Shown here: piece after piece, positions 47,700 to 56,926 of the stretch
Position numbering within the stretch: the first letter of the stretch is position 1
Layout of the letters: each line of letters begins with the position of its first letter
Assembly: GCF_002261425.1 (NCBI RefSeq)
Contig: NZ_NEVJ01000003.1
Span: 2,852,001-2,916,000 of the forward strand
Source: Bordetella genomosp. 9
GTDB lineage: Bacteria > Pseudomonadota > Gammaproteobacteria > Burkholderiales > Burkholderiaceae_B
Reading direction: 5' to 3'
DNA length: 64,000 nucleotides
The notes under the pieces: model-generated
Told to the model about the DNA's origin: nothing
Databases searched by the model: none
The model's input: only the letters and a program-made list of their open reading frames with translations
Made by a program: the position numbers and the translations under genes

Positions 47700-48707
47700 T
47701 CAATTCGTGCTGGCGCCCGAGACCTGCACGATTTCCTTGTACTTGTCCTTCTCCTGGCGCACGAAGCTGGCGAACTGCGCCGACGACATGGGCTTGATCT
47801 CCGAACCCATGGTCAGCAGGCGTTGGCGCACGTCCGGCTGCATCAGCGCGGCGCTGTAGGCCTTGTTCAGCTTGTCGACCACGGCTTCGGGCGTGCCGCC
47901 CGTCGTGAAGACGCCGAACCACGTGCCCAGATCGAAATCCTTGACGCCGGATTGCTCGACGGTCGGCACGTCAGGCAGCAGCGAGGAACGTTCCTTGGTC
48001 GTCACGGCCAGCGCCTTGACCTTGCCGTCCTTGATCAGCGGCGCCGAGGCGGCCAGGTTATCGAACATGAAATCCGATTGCCCCGACAGCAAGGCCAGCT
48101 GGGCGGGGGCCGCGCCCTGGTACGGGATATGTTCGATATTCACGCCCGCGCGCGCCTTCAGCAGTTCGCCGGACAGGTGGCCGGCGCTGCCGTTGCCGCC
48201 CGACCCGTAGTTCAGCTTGCCAGGGTTGGCCTTGGCATACGCGATCAGGTCGCCCAGATTGTTGATGTTGTTCTTCTTGGCGAAATCGACGTTCATGACC
48301 AGCACATTGGGCACGGACGCGACGATGGTCACCGGCGCGAAGTCCTTGATGGGGTCGTAAGGCAGGTTCTTGAACAGCCAGGGGTTGATGGCGTGCGTCG
48401 CGACGGCGCCCATCACCAGCGTATAGCCGTCGGCCGGCGCCTTGGCCGCCAGGTCGGCGCCGATGTTGCCGCCCGCGCCGGCGCGGTTTTCCACGATGAC
48501 CGGCTGGCCCAGGTCGCCGCGCACCTTTTCCGCCAGCATGCGTGCCATCGTATCCAGCGGGCCGCCGGGCGGATACGGGACGATGAAGCGCAGCGGTTTG
48601 CTGGGATAGTTGTCGGCGGCGTGGCCGAGGCCGGGCGCCACGGCGGCCAGGGCGATCGCGCCGACGGCCACGGTGCGCGTCAGGCGCGCGAAGATATTAG
48701 GGGACAT
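47700..48707 (-). CDS. Bug-family (TctC-like) periplasmic binding protein
   Basis: A 335-residue binding protein. A signal peptide (LTRTVAVGAIALAAVAPGLGHA) precedes DNYPSKPLRFIVPYPPGGPLD, the Bug mature start. A GGAGGAG ribosome site lies directly before the ATG at 48707. It is monocistronic, convergent with the gentisate operon and separated from the downstream cassette by 182 bases. It is the third Bug protein in the window. The ligand is unknown. Confidence 0.9.
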   Translation of the reverse strand: MSPNIFARLTRTVAVGAIALAAVAPGLGHAADNYPSKPLRFIVPYPPGGPLDTMARMLAEKVRGDLGQPVIVENRAGAGGNIGADLAAKAPADGYTLVMGAVATHAINPWLFKNLPYDPIKDFAPVTIVASVPNVLVMNVDFAKKNNINNLGDLIAYAKANPGKLNYGSGGNGSAGHLSGELLKARAGVNIEHIPYQGAAPAQLALLSGQSDFMFDNLAASAPLIKDGKVKALAVTTKERSSLLPDVPTVEQSGVKDFDLGTWFGVFTTGGTPEAVVDKLNKAYSAALMQPDVRQRLLTMGSEIKPMSSAQFASFVRQEKDKYKEIVQVSGASTN

Positions 48708-48889
48708 GTTCTCCTCCGTTCCCTCGATTTGAAACAGCCCGTAGCATAACTGAGGCAAGGTTTCGTTATCAGGGGAAAAAGGCCCCTCTTCACGCCTTGC
48801 ACCGCCCCATGGCGCGGGGGTCCCGACCGTTGTCCCGGCGGGTGCCACGACAGACGCCTCGTCGCGTCCTCACGCCCGCGCGGCTGGCG

Positions 48890-49660
48890 TCACACCGCCT
48901 TGACCTCTCCGCCGTCCATCCGCAAGGCCGCGCCGGTCATCCATTGCGCCGCGGGAGACAGCAGGAACGCGATCAGCTCCGCGATTTCTTCGGCCTCGCC
49001 AAAGCGCGCGATACCCGCGTCCCGGGGAAACCGGGCCATGGCCTCGTCCATGGCGATGCCCTGCCTGGCCGCCCATTGTTCCAGGAAGGCCCGGCGGCGC
49101 CCCGTCATGACGGCGCCCGGCAGCACGCTATTGACCTGCACGCCATCGGCGATGCCACGGTCGGCAAAGGCCTTCGCGAGCGCCACGATGGCCGCGTTGA
49201 TCACGCCCACCGCCGCGGCGGGCGCCTTGGGCTGTTCCGCCGAATTGCCGGACATCAACACCACCGCGCCTTTCGAGGACTTCAGGTGCGGCCACGCCGC
49301 GACGGTCAGGCGGCGGGCGCCATGCAGCTTCAGCGCCATGCCCTGGTCCCACTGGATATCGGACATCTCGAACAGGTCGATCTGCGGCACCGCGCCGGCG
49401 ATATTCACCAGCGCGTCGATGCCGCCGAATGCCGTCATGGTGCCGTCGACGACGTCGGCCGCCGTCGAAGCGTCCGCCAGATCGGCGGCGATGACCAGCG
49501 GTTCCGCGCCCGCTTCGCGCACCGCCGCGGCGGTTTCGTCCAGTTGCCCGCGATTGCGCGCGACCAGCGCGATGGCATCGAAATCACGGGCCAGGCGGAG
49601 CGCCGCGGACCGGCCGATACCCTGGCTCGCGCCGGTGACGATGGCGACTTTCTTGTGCAT
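48890..49660 (-). CDS. SDR-family protein lacking the catalytic Tyr and Lys
   Basis: A 256-residue Rossmann protein of classical SDR length. The cofactor loop TGASQGIG (9-16) and the NIAG motif (87-90) are present, and a Ser remains at 137 in LMSGNS. Where the YxxxK motif should stand, alignment by the following Ala-Ala helix gives Val151 and Asn155 (PAAAVGVINAAIVAL). Both catalytic residues are therefore replaced. It may be an inactive or non-reductive member, or use a different mechanism. It ends the three-gene cassette controlled from 51548-51727, 24 bases after the MDR gene. Confidence 0.88.
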   Translation of the reverse strand: MHKKVAIVTGASQGIGRSAALRLARDFDAIALVARNRGQLDETAAAVREAGAEPLVIAADLADASTAADVVDGTMTAFGGIDALVNIAGAVPQIDLFEMSDIQWDQGMALKLHGARRLTVAAWPHLKSSKGAVVLMSGNSAEQPKAPAAAVGVINAAIVALAKAFADRGIADGVQVNSVLPGAVMTGRRRAFLEQWAARQGIAMDEAMARFPRDAGIARFGEAEEIAELIAFLLSPAAQWMTGAALRMDGGEVKAV

Positions 49661-49683
49661 GGTTTTCTCCAGTTGTATGCGGG

Positions 49684-50658
49684 TCAGCCGTGGACCACGA
49701 CCATCTTGCCGCCGGCTTCGTTGGCTTCCATCACGCGATGCGCTTCATGGATGTCCTCGAAGCGGAACACCCGGCTGGGCTTCGCATCCAGCCGACCGGC
49801 CGCGACGTCGCGGGCAATCGCCTGCAAGGGCACGTCCGACAAGGGAAAGCCGGGCGTGCCGAAGACAAAGCTGCCGAAGAACGTCAGGTACACGCCGCTG
49901 GACATCTGCAGCAGCGGATTGAAATCGGCGATGGGCGCCAGGCCGCCGAGCCAGCCGGCCAGGCAGGCCTTGCCGCCACGCCGCAACATCGCCAGGGAAT
50001 CGAGGATGGTGCTGTTGCCCACCAGGTCCAGGACGGCATCCAGCTGCCCGGCCTCGGCGATGCGCCTGGACAGGTCGGGACCTTCCACCTCCGCCCGCGC
50101 CACGCCCAGGGCACGCAGCATGTCGAAGCGCTCGGCGCTGCGCGTGGTCGCGATGACCTTCGCGCCGGCATTCACGGCGAGCTTCACCGCCGCCTGTCCG
50201 AACGCGGAGGTCGCGCCGCGTATCACCACCGTCTGCCCGGCCTGGAGATCCAGGTTGCGGAACAGAGTGGTCCAGGCCGTGGCATAGGTTTCCGGTATGG
50301 CGGCAAGGTCCGCCCAGGAAAGATCCGCGTCGATCAGGGCCACGTTGCTGACGGGGGCGCGGGTGTATTCCGCATAGCTGCCATTGATGGTCCGGCCCAG
50401 TCCTCCCATCAACGCGGCCACTTTGGCGCCCACGGGAAACTCGCCGCCCGGGCATGACTTGACGATGCCCACGCACTCTATCCCGCTGACGGGCGCCGCT
50501 TCGGCCCACTCGCCGCGCCGCATGTGCATCTCGGCATGGTTGACGCCGAAGGCCTTGACCTGGATGACCACATGGCCGGCCATCGGCTCGGGCTCGGGAA
50601 TATCCTTGTAGACCAGGCTGTCAAGCCCGCCGAACTTCTCCAGAACGATCGCACGCAT
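49684..50658 (-). CDS. MDR-family quinone reductase / zinc-independent alcohol dehydrogenase
   Basis: A 324-residue medium-chain reductase. A GroES-like N-terminal domain (HVVIQVKAFGVNHAEMHMRRGE) is followed by a Rossmann domain with VVIRGATSAFGQAAVKLA as the NADPH loop. The Cys/His zinc ligands of alcohol dehydrogenases are missing, so it belongs with quinone oxidoreductase-like enzymes. It sits 28 bases after the hydrolase and 24 bases before the SDR, in one operon. The substrate is unknown. Confidence 0.9.
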   Translation of the reverse strand: MRAIVLEKFGGLDSLVYKDIPEPEPMAGHVVIQVKAFGVNHAEMHMRRGEWAEAAPVSGIECVGIVKSCPGGEFPVGAKVAALMGGLGRTINGSYAEYTRAPVSNVALIDADLSWADLAAIPETYATAWTTLFRNLDLQAGQTVVIRGATSAFGQAAVKLAVNAGAKVIATTRSAERFDMLRALGVARAEVEGPDLSRRIAEAGQLDAVLDLVGNSTILDSLAMLRRGGKACLAGWLGGLAPIADFNPLLQMSSGVYLTFFGSFVFGTPGFPLSDVPLQAIARDVAAGRLDAKPSRVFRFEDIHEAHRVMEANEAGGKMVVVHG

Positions 50659-50686
50659 TTGCTTGTCTCCAACTCGGGAAGGGGAT

Positions 50687-51547
50687 TCAGGACAGGGAAT
50701 TCAGAAAACCGCGTATCTCGTGCGCGATCTCGGGGGCATGGGTTTCCAGCGCGAAATGGCCGGTGTCGAAGAAGCGCACCGTAGCCGCCGGAATATCGCG
50801 CTTGAACGCTTCGGCGCCCGCCGGCAGGAAGAAGGGATCGTTCCTGCCCCACACCGCCAGCAGCGGCGGTTGATGCGCCCGGAAGTAGGCCTGGAACCGC
50901 GGATACAGGGCGACGTTGCTCTTGTAATCGCCGAAGATGTCCAGCTGGACCTCGTCGGCGCCGGGGCGCGCCAGGTAATAGTCGTCGAGTCCGTAGCCAT
51001 CGGGCGACACGGCAGCGGTGTCGCTGACGCCGTGCGTGTACTGCCAGATGGTCGATTCGCGCGTCAGCAAGGCACGCAGGGCGTCGCGGTTCGCCTGCGT
51101 GGGCTCGCGCCAGTAGGCCTGTATGGGATTCCAGCCTTCGCTCAGGCCTTCTTCGTAGGCATTGCCGTTCTGCGTGATGATGGCGCGGATACGTTCGGGG
51201 TGGCGCAAGGCCAGGCGAAACCCTGTGGGCGCGCCGTAATCGAACACGTACATGGCGTAGCGATCGAAACCCACGGCTTCCGTGAACGCCTCGATGACGC
51301 GGGCGAAGTTGTCGAAGGTGTAGTCGAACCGGTCGCGCGGCGGCATGTCCGTCTGCCCGAAGCCGGGCAGGTCCGGCGCGACGATATGGAAATCCTGCGC
51401 CAGCAGCGGGATCAGGTCCCGGAACATATGGCTGGCGCTCGGGAAGCCATGCAGCAGCAGCAACTTGGGGGCGCCGCGTGGGCCCGCCTCGCGATAGAAC
51501 ACATTCAGGCCGGCGGCCTGGATCCGGTGATAGGAAATTCTGGTCAT
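50687..51547 (-). CDS. Alpha/beta hydrolase with Asp nucleophile (haloalkane dehalogenase / epoxide hydrolase type)
   Basis: A 286-residue hydrolase. The oxyanion motif LLHGFPSASHMF is at 32-43. The nucleophile elbow reads VFDYGAP, placing Asp103 where esterases have Ser, as in haloalkane dehalogenases and epoxide hydrolases. An acid residue in GRNDPFF and a His in FDTGHFALE complete a triad. It is the first gene of the hydrolase-MDR-SDR operon, with an AGGAAG ribosome site. It is divergent from the CGNR regulator, which probably controls it. Confidence 0.88.
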   Translation of the reverse strand: MTRISYHRIQAAGLNVFYREAGPRGAPKLLLLHGFPSASHMFRDLIPLLAQDFHIVAPDLPGFGQTDMPPRDRFDYTFDNFARVIEAFTEAVGFDRYAMYVFDYGAPTGFRLALRHPERIRAIITQNGNAYEEGLSEGWNPIQAYWREPTQANRDALRALLTRESTIWQYTHGVSDTAAVSPDGYGLDDYYLARPGADEVQLDIFGDYKSNVALYPRFQAYFRAHQPPLLAVWGRNDPFFLPAGAEAFKRDIPAATVRFFDTGHFALETHAPEIAHEIRGFLNSLS

Positions 51548-51615
51548 GGCGTCTTCCTGTTCGGTCGTGGGGATCGGAGTGGCAGGCGGCGCCGGCGATC
51601 TCGCGCCGCTCTGGC

Positions 51616-51688
51616 GTAACCTTTTATTTATAGGTTGTGAGGTTACTTACCGTGATGGTAACCTGTCAACTTGTTTTTCACGGGTTAC
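51616..51688. promoter_or_regulatory. Composite operator: two copies of GTAACC-N19-GGTTAC at a 42-bp period
   Basis: GTAACC at 51616-51621 faces GGTTAC at 51641-51646. A second pair, GTAACC at 51658-51663 and GGTTAC at 51683-51688, has exactly the same 19-base spacing. The second pair starts 42 bp after the first, four helical turns. The array fills the divergent region between the hydrolase cassette and the CGNR regulator gene and must overlap one or both promoters. The CGNR protein is the likely binder. Confidence 0.7.
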
Positions 51689-51727
51689 GCCGAATGGCGA
51701 GATCCACGCCATGCCGAAGGACAGCAG

Positions 51728-52351
51728 ATGCACGACCACGATCACCCGCCCGCCATGTTCATCGCCGATTCCACGGCGCTGGATTTCCTGAATTCGATCG
51801 CGACGCCGGTCGACACGCCGGTCGACTGGCTCAAGGACGGCGCCGGCCTGCTCGCCTGGCTGGAGCAGGCCGGCCTGGTACCGCGCGAGGATCTGGCCGC
51901 GCTGGGCGCGCGCGCCATGCCGGGCGAACTGGACGGCGTCGCCGCCCAGGCCCGTGCGCTCAGGGAATGGTTCCGGGATTTCGTCCGCCAACACATGGGC
52001 AAGCCGCTCACGGCGGACGCTTTGCGGTCGCTGGAGCCATTGAACCGGTTACTTGAGCGGGATGAAAGCTACCAAGAGGTGGTCGCGGAGGGAACCGCCT
52101 TGCAGGTGCGCGCCAAGCGCCGCTGGCGCTCTCCGGAATCCCTGCTGCTGCCGATAGGCGCAACCCTGGCGGCGTTCGTCAGCGGCGAAGACCTGACCTA
52201 CGTCAAGGCCTGCGAAGGCCCGCGTTGCACGCTGCTGTTCGCCGACCACACCCGCGGCCATCGCCGCAGATGGTGCAGCACCGCCGTATGCGGAAACCGC
52301 GCCAAGGTCGCCGCGCATCGCGAGCGGGCCAGGCAAGCCGCCGCCAGGTAG
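51728..52351 (+). CDS. CGNR zinc-finger / ABATE-domain regulator
   Basis: A 207-residue protein. An N-terminal ABATE-type domain (FIADSTALDFLNSIATPVDTP at the start) leads to a C-terminal CGNR zinc finger: CEGPRCTLLFADHTRGHRRRW, then CSTAVCGNRAKVAAHRERA, with four Cys and the CGNR signature. Members are putative stress or transport-related transcription factors. A GAAGGA ribosome site precedes the ATG at 51728. It is divergent from the hydrolase-MDR-SDR operon, and the composite operator lies between, so it likely regulates that operon and itself. Confidence 0.88.
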   Translation: MHDHDHPPAMFIADSTALDFLNSIATPVDTPVDWLKDGAGLLAWLEQAGLVPREDLAALGARAMPGELDGVAAQARALREWFRDFVRQHMGKPLTADALRSLEPLNRLLERDESYQEVVAEGTALQVRAKRRWRSPESLLLPIGATLAAFVSGEDLTYVKACEGPRCTLLFADHTRGHRRRWCSTAVCGNRAKVAAHRERARQAAAR

Positions 52352-52436
52352 GCGGTAACGGTAACGGTGTCGGCGGCCTCCGATCGCGGAGCCGGATGAT
52401 CGGCGTCAGGCAGGCTGACCCAGCACTGGCCCGACC

Positions 52437-53177
52437 TCAATGCAATATCTGGCTAAGGAACAGCCTGGTGCGCTCGTTCTGCGGATGATCGAAGAATTCG
52501 TCGGGCGTGTTCTGTTCGATGATCTCGCCGCGGTCCATGAAGATGACGCGGTCGGCGACCTTGCGGGCGAAGCCCATTTCATGGGTGACGCACAGCATGG
52601 TGACGCCGCTTTCTTCCGCGAGCTTGACCATCACGTCCAGCACTTCCTTGACCATTTCCGGGTCCAGGGCGGACGTCGGTTCGTCGAACAGCATGATCTT
52701 GGGGCTCATGCACAGCGAGCGCGCGATCGCCACGCGCTGCTGCTGGCCGCCCGACAGCTGGCCGGGAAACTTGTTGGCCTGCTCGGGGATGCGCACCCGC
52801 TCCAGGTACTTCAGCGCCGTCGCCTCGGCTTCGGCGCGCGGCTTCTTCAGCACCCACATGGGTCCCAGCGTCAGGTTCTCCAGCACCGTCAGATGCGGGA
52901 AAAGATTGAAGTGCTGGAACACCATGCCGACGTCGCGGCGGATCATCTCGATATGCTTGAGATCGTTGGTCAGCTCCGTGCCGTTGACGACGATCTGGCC
53001 CTGCTGGTGTTCTTCCAGCCGGTTGATGCAGCGGATCAGCGTGGACTTGCCCGATCCGGAAGGACCGCAGATGACGATACGTTCGCCGGTCGCGACATCC
53101 AGGTCGATATTGCGCAGCACGTGGAACTGGCCATACCACTTGTTCACGTCCTGCATACGAATAATTGCGTCGGCCAT
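52437..53177 (-). CDS. aapP: Amino-acid ABC transporter ATPase (AapP/GlnQ type)
   Basis: A 246-residue polar-amino-acid ABC ATPase. Walker A is [20 protein letters not shown], the signature is [17 protein letters not shown] and Walker B is [15 protein letters not shown]; the switch His is in VTHEMGF. It powers the AapQM permease pair encoded just upstream, 24 bases away. It is the last gene of the aapJQMP operon. Confidence 0.93.
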   Translation of the reverse strand: MADAIIRMQDVNKWYGQFHVLRNIDLDVATGERIVICGPSGSGKSTLIRCINRLEEHQQGQIVVNGTELTNDLKHIEMIRRDVGMVFQHFNLFPHLTVLENLTLGPMWVLKKPRAEAEATALKYLERVRIPEQANKFPGQLSGGQQQRVAIARSLCMSPKIMLFDEPTSALDPEMVKEVLDVMVKLAEESGVTMLCVTHEMGFARKVADRVIFMDRGEIIEQNTPDEFFDHPQNERTRLFLSQILH

Positions 53178-53201
53178 GCGGGCGCTCCCTTGATCGCCGT
53201 C

Positions 53202-54392
53202 CTATCGTCGATAGCCCTTGGCCAGCCGGCGCTCCAGCGCCTGGCTGTACTTGGACATCGAGAAGCAGAAAATAAAGTAGATGAATGCGATGAACAGATA
53301 GGCTTCGACCCCGAAGCCGCGCCACGCCGCATCCGATAGCGCCGCCTTGGCCGCCAGGGTCAGGTCGAAAATGCCGATGATGACCACCAGCGACGTGTCC
53401 TTGAACAGCGAAATGAAAATGCTGACCAGCGGCGGGATCACGATGCGCAAGGCCTGCGGCAGGATGATCTTGCGCATCTGCTGCCAGTACGTCAGGCCCA
53501 GCGAGGCCGCGCCTTCGTACTGCCCCTTGGGAATCGCCTGCAGGCCGCCGCGCACGGTTTCCGCGATATAGGCCGCGGCGAACATGATGATGGCGATCTG
53601 CGCACGCAGCAGCTTGTCGATGGTGAAGCCTTCGGGCAGGAACAGCGGCAGCATGACCGACGACATGAACAACAGGCTGATCAGCGGCACGCCGCGTATC
53701 AGTTCGATGTACACCACGCACAGCGCCTTGATCGCCGGCAGCCGCGACCGCCGTCCCAGCGCCAGCAGCACGCCGATGGGAAAGGCGAAGGCGATGCCGA
53801 AGGTCGCCAGTATCAGGGTCAGCGGCAGGCCGCCCCAGCGTTCGTTCTCGACATAGGTCATGCCGAACACGCCGCCCCACATCAGCACCGCCACCGCGGC
53901 CAGCCCGAACAGCCACAACAAGGCGAGCCTGGGCGTCCAGAACCGGCGGATGCCGCTGCAGACGATGACCGCGATCAGGACGATGGTCGCCAGCAGCGGG
54001 CGCCATTGTTCATCGTAGGGATAGGTGCCGAACAGGATCAGCCTGTGCTTCTCCCGGATGAAGGCCCAGCAGGCGCCGCCTGACGCGCGGCACTCCTGCG
54101 CGGTGGTGGCCGAGAAGTTCGCCTTGATCAGCAGCCACTCCACCAGCGCGGGAATGGCCAGCAGCAGCAGCCACGCGATCAGCACCGTCAGCAGGATGTT
54201 CAGCGGCGACGAAAACAGGCGCAGGCGCAGCCATCCCCACAGGCCGGTCTGGCTGCCCGGCGGCGGCAGGCCGTCCACGGCGGCCGACGCCGCGCCGGCC
54301 GGACCGCCCGGCTGCGTGATCGGCAAGCCGTCCGGCGTCGGTGCGACGGGAAGATCGGCGGAACCCGCGCGCGGCGGTTCGGGAGTATTCAT
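53202..54392 (-). CDS. aapM: General amino-acid ABC permease (AapM type)
   Basis: A 396-residue inner-membrane permease. An extended N-terminal part carries a Pro/Gly-rich leader and several extra helices, as in AapM/BztC. The EAA-type loop EGAASLGLTYWQQMRKIILP is the contact to the ATPase. The ATG follows the aapQ stop by 1 base. It pairs with AapQ to import a broad set of L-amino acids. Confidence 0.92.
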   Translation of the reverse strand: MNTPEPPRAGSADLPVAPTPDGLPITQPGGPAGAASAAVDGLPPPGSQTGLWGWLRLRLFSSPLNILLTVLIAWLLLLAIPALVEWLLIKANFSATTAQECRASGGACWAFIREKHRLILFGTYPYDEQWRPLLATIVLIAVIVCSGIRRFWTPRLALLWLFGLAAVAVLMWGGVFGMTYVENERWGGLPLTLILATFGIAFAFPIGVLLALGRRSRLPAIKALCVVYIELIRGVPLISLLFMSSVMLPLFLPEGFTIDKLLRAQIAIIMFAAAYIAETVRGGLQAIPKGQYEGAASLGLTYWQQMRKIILPQALRIVIPPLVSIFISLFKDTSLVVIIGIFDLTLAAKAALSDAAWRGFGVEAYLFIAFIYFIFCFSMSKYSQALERRLAKGYRR

Positions 54393-54393
54393 C

Positions 54394-55584
54394 CTAGCGC
54401 TCTACCAGCGCTATGCGCTTGTTGTACCAGTTCATCAGCACCGAGATCGACAGGCTGACCGTCAGGTAGGCGGCCATGATGATGAGGATGCCTTCGATGG
54501 CCTGACCGGTCTGGTTCAAGGTCGTGTTGACCACCGACACGATGTCGGGAAAACCGATGGCCACGGCCAGCGAGCTGTTCTTGGTCAGGTTCAGGTACTG
54601 GCTGGTCATCGGCGGAATGATCACGCGCAGCGCCTGCGGCAGCACGACCAGCCTCAGCACCAGGCCGCGCCGCAGCCCCAGGGAACCGGCGGCCTCCCAC
54701 TGCCCGATATTGACCGCCTGCACGCCGGAACGGACGACTTCGGCGATGAAGGCGGCGGTGTAGCTCACCAGCCCCGCCAGCAGCGCCGCGAATTCCGGCG
54801 TCAGCGTCATGCCGCCGGAAAAGTTGAAGCCGCGCAGCACCGGCACGTCCACCTTCAGCGGCGCGCCGCTGACCAGCCAGCCCAGCAGCGGCAATGCGAC
54901 GATCAGGAGCAGCGCCCAGCGGGCCAGCGGAAAGATGCGCCCGGTGGCTTCGCGCCGCTTGTTGCCCCAATGGGCCAGGGCCAGGATGGCGACGATGGCC
55001 AGCGCCAGGCCGCCCAGCATCCAGTCCACCGCGCCGCCCTGCAGGCTCGGCAGCTTCAGGCCGCGATTCGAAATGAAAACGTCCGGCAAGGGTTGGTGCG
55101 CTTGCCGCGGCCCCGGCATGTTCTCGGTGATCAAGGCGTACCAGAAGAACAGCTGCAGGAGCAGCGGGACATTCCGCATGACCTCGACATAGACCGACGC
55201 CAGCTTGGCGATCAGCCAATTGCGCGACAGGCGCGCGATACCGATCAAGGTTCCGAGCAGAGTGGCCAGCACGATGCCGATGACCGCCGCGCGCAGCGTA
55301 TTCAGCAGCCCGACGACGATGGCCCGTCCATAGGTATCCGCCGGCGTATAGCTGATCGGCGTTTCGCCGATCGCGAAACCCGCCTCGCGGCTCAGGAAGC
55401 CGAAGCCGGTGGAAATATTGCGCGACGCCAGGTTGTGCAGCGTGTTCGAAACCAGGAACCACGCCACCCAGGCCACCGCCGCCACGGCGACGACCTGATA
55501 GACGATGGCTCTTACGCCTGGATCGTTCCAGGATAGCTTGCGGACAGGCGCCGCCGCCGGCGGCGCTTTGGAGTCGGGCGTCAT
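54394..55584 (-). CDS. aapQ: General amino-acid ABC permease (AapQ type)
   Basis: A 396-residue permease. The AapQ-type N-terminal region includes a long loop with GFGFLSREAGFAIGETPISY, typical of the AapQ/BztB family. The ATPase-contact loop is WEAAGSLGLRRGLVLRLVVLP. The ATG at 55584 has a GGTGGTG ribosome site; a longer frame of nine codons is open upstream. It lies between aapJ and aapM. Confidence 0.92.
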   Translation of the reverse strand: MTPDSKAPPAAAPVRKLSWNDPGVRAIVYQVVAVAAVAWVAWFLVSNTLHNLASRNISTGFGFLSREAGFAIGETPISYTPADTYGRAIVVGLLNTLRAAVIGIVLATLLGTLIGIARLSRNWLIAKLASVYVEVMRNVPLLLQLFFWYALITENMPGPRQAHQPLPDVFISNRGLKLPSLQGGAVDWMLGGLALAIVAILALAHWGNKRREATGRIFPLARWALLLIVALPLLGWLVSGAPLKVDVPVLRGFNFSGGMTLTPEFAALLAGLVSYTAAFIAEVVRSGVQAVNIGQWEAAGSLGLRRGLVLRLVVLPQALRVIIPPMTSQYLNLTKNSSLAVAIGFPDIVSVVNTTLNQTGQAIEGILIIMAAYLTVSLSISVLMNWYNKRIALVER

Positions 55585-55660
55585 GTCACCACCATACACC
55601 ATGCAATCCAAGCGGCCGCGGCGTCGCGCCCGCGGGCGCGCGCGGCCGGCTCACGAACCA

Positions 55661-56677
55661 TCAACGAATCGGCCAGCCGTACATCAAGCCGCCCTGCTTC
55701 CATTGCGCGTTCAGGCCGCGCGGCAGTTTCATGGGGCTGCCGCTGCCCAGGTTGCGCTCGAAGCTTTCGCCGTAATTCCCTACCTGCTTGACGATGTTGT
55801 AGGCCCACTTGTCGTCCACGCCCAGGTTCTTGCCCATGCCCGGCGTCACGCCCAGGATGCGCTGCACACTGGGATTGGTGCTTTTCAGCATGGCTTCGAC
55901 GTTCTCCGTCGTGACGCCGTATTCCTCGGCTTCCAGCATGGCGTTCAAGGCCCAGCGCACGACGTTGAACCACTGCACGTCGTCCTGGCGCACCATCGGC
56001 CCCAGCGGCTCCTTGGAGAAATCTTCCGGCAGGATGATGTACTTGTCCGGATTCTCCAGCGTGGTCCGCGTGGATGCCAGCTGGGACTTGTCGGTGGTGA
56101 AGGCGTCGCAGCGTCCCGCCGAGAAGGCCCGCACGATCTCGTCGTACTTTTCGATCACGACCGGCTTGAACTCGATCTTGTTGGCGCGGAACCAGTCCGC
56201 CAGGTTCAGTTCGGTGGTGGTACCGGGCTGCACACAGACGGTGGCCCCGTTCAATTCCTTGGCGCTCTTGACGCCCAGTTCCTTGGACACCATGACGCCC
56301 TGGCTGTCGTAGTAGTTCACGCCGGTGCCGATCAGCCCCAGGGTGGTGTCGCGCGTCAGGGTTTCGGTCGTATTGCGGGTCAGCACGTCGACTTCGCCCG
56401 ACTGCAGCGCGGTGAAGCGCTGCTGCGTGTTCAAGGGGGTCACCTTGAACTTGCTGGCGTCATTGAACATGGTGGCGGCGATCGCGCGGCACATGTCGAC
56501 GTCCAGCCCCTTCCATTCGCCCTTGCTGTCGGCGGCGGAAAAACCGGGCACGCCGGTCGACACGCCGCATTGGACGAAGCCCTTCTTTTTGACATTGTCG
56601 AAAGTCGCGCCGGCGAAGGCGCTGCCGCACAGTGTCAGCATCGCGGCGCCGACGGCAGCCTTTTTCCAGGTGTTCAT
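55661..56677 (-). CDS. aapJ: General amino-acid ABC periplasmic binding protein (AapJ type)
   Basis: A 338-residue type 2 periplasmic binding protein. The signal peptide is KKAAVGAAMLTLCGSAFA and the mature part starts GATFDNVKKKGFVQCGVSTG, typical of AapJ/BztA. The stretch EWKGLDVDMCRAIAATMF is conserved in the family. The ATG at 56677 has a GGAGA ribosome site 6 bases upstream; an in-frame ATG 12 bases earlier is less well placed. First gene of aapJQMP, divergent from ftsEX. Confidence 0.92.
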   Translation of the reverse strand: MNTWKKAAVGAAMLTLCGSAFAGATFDNVKKKGFVQCGVSTGVPGFSAADSKGEWKGLDVDMCRAIAATMFNDASKFKVTPLNTQQRFTALQSGEVDVLTRNTTETLTRDTTLGLIGTGVNYYDSQGVMVSKELGVKSAKELNGATVCVQPGTTTELNLADWFRANKIEFKPVVIEKYDEIVRAFSAGRCDAFTTDKSQLASTRTTLENPDKYIILPEDFSKEPLGPMVRQDDVQWFNVVRWALNAMLEAEEYGVTTENVEAMLKSTNPSVQRILGVTPGMGKNLGVDDKWAYNIVKQVGNYGESFERNLGSGSPMKLPRGLNAQWKQGGLMYGWPIR

Positions 56678-56926
56678 GGTGGTCTCCATTGCGGAAGGGT
56701 ACGTAAGGGAACGGAAGGGCAGGCAACGCCAGCCGGGACGGACCGCCTTTGATGCGGCGCATGGTAGCCCCCGACAAAAACCAGGGACATGGGGGAAATC
56801 CCTGCGACATGCTCGCGGAATACCGGGGACATATCATGCCACGAGACGGCTGCCGCCCGCCCTGCCCCCAATGGCGTAGGGCCGCGCGCTACACGGTACT
56901 ATTGCGGCTTCATCCCCCTATCCGCC

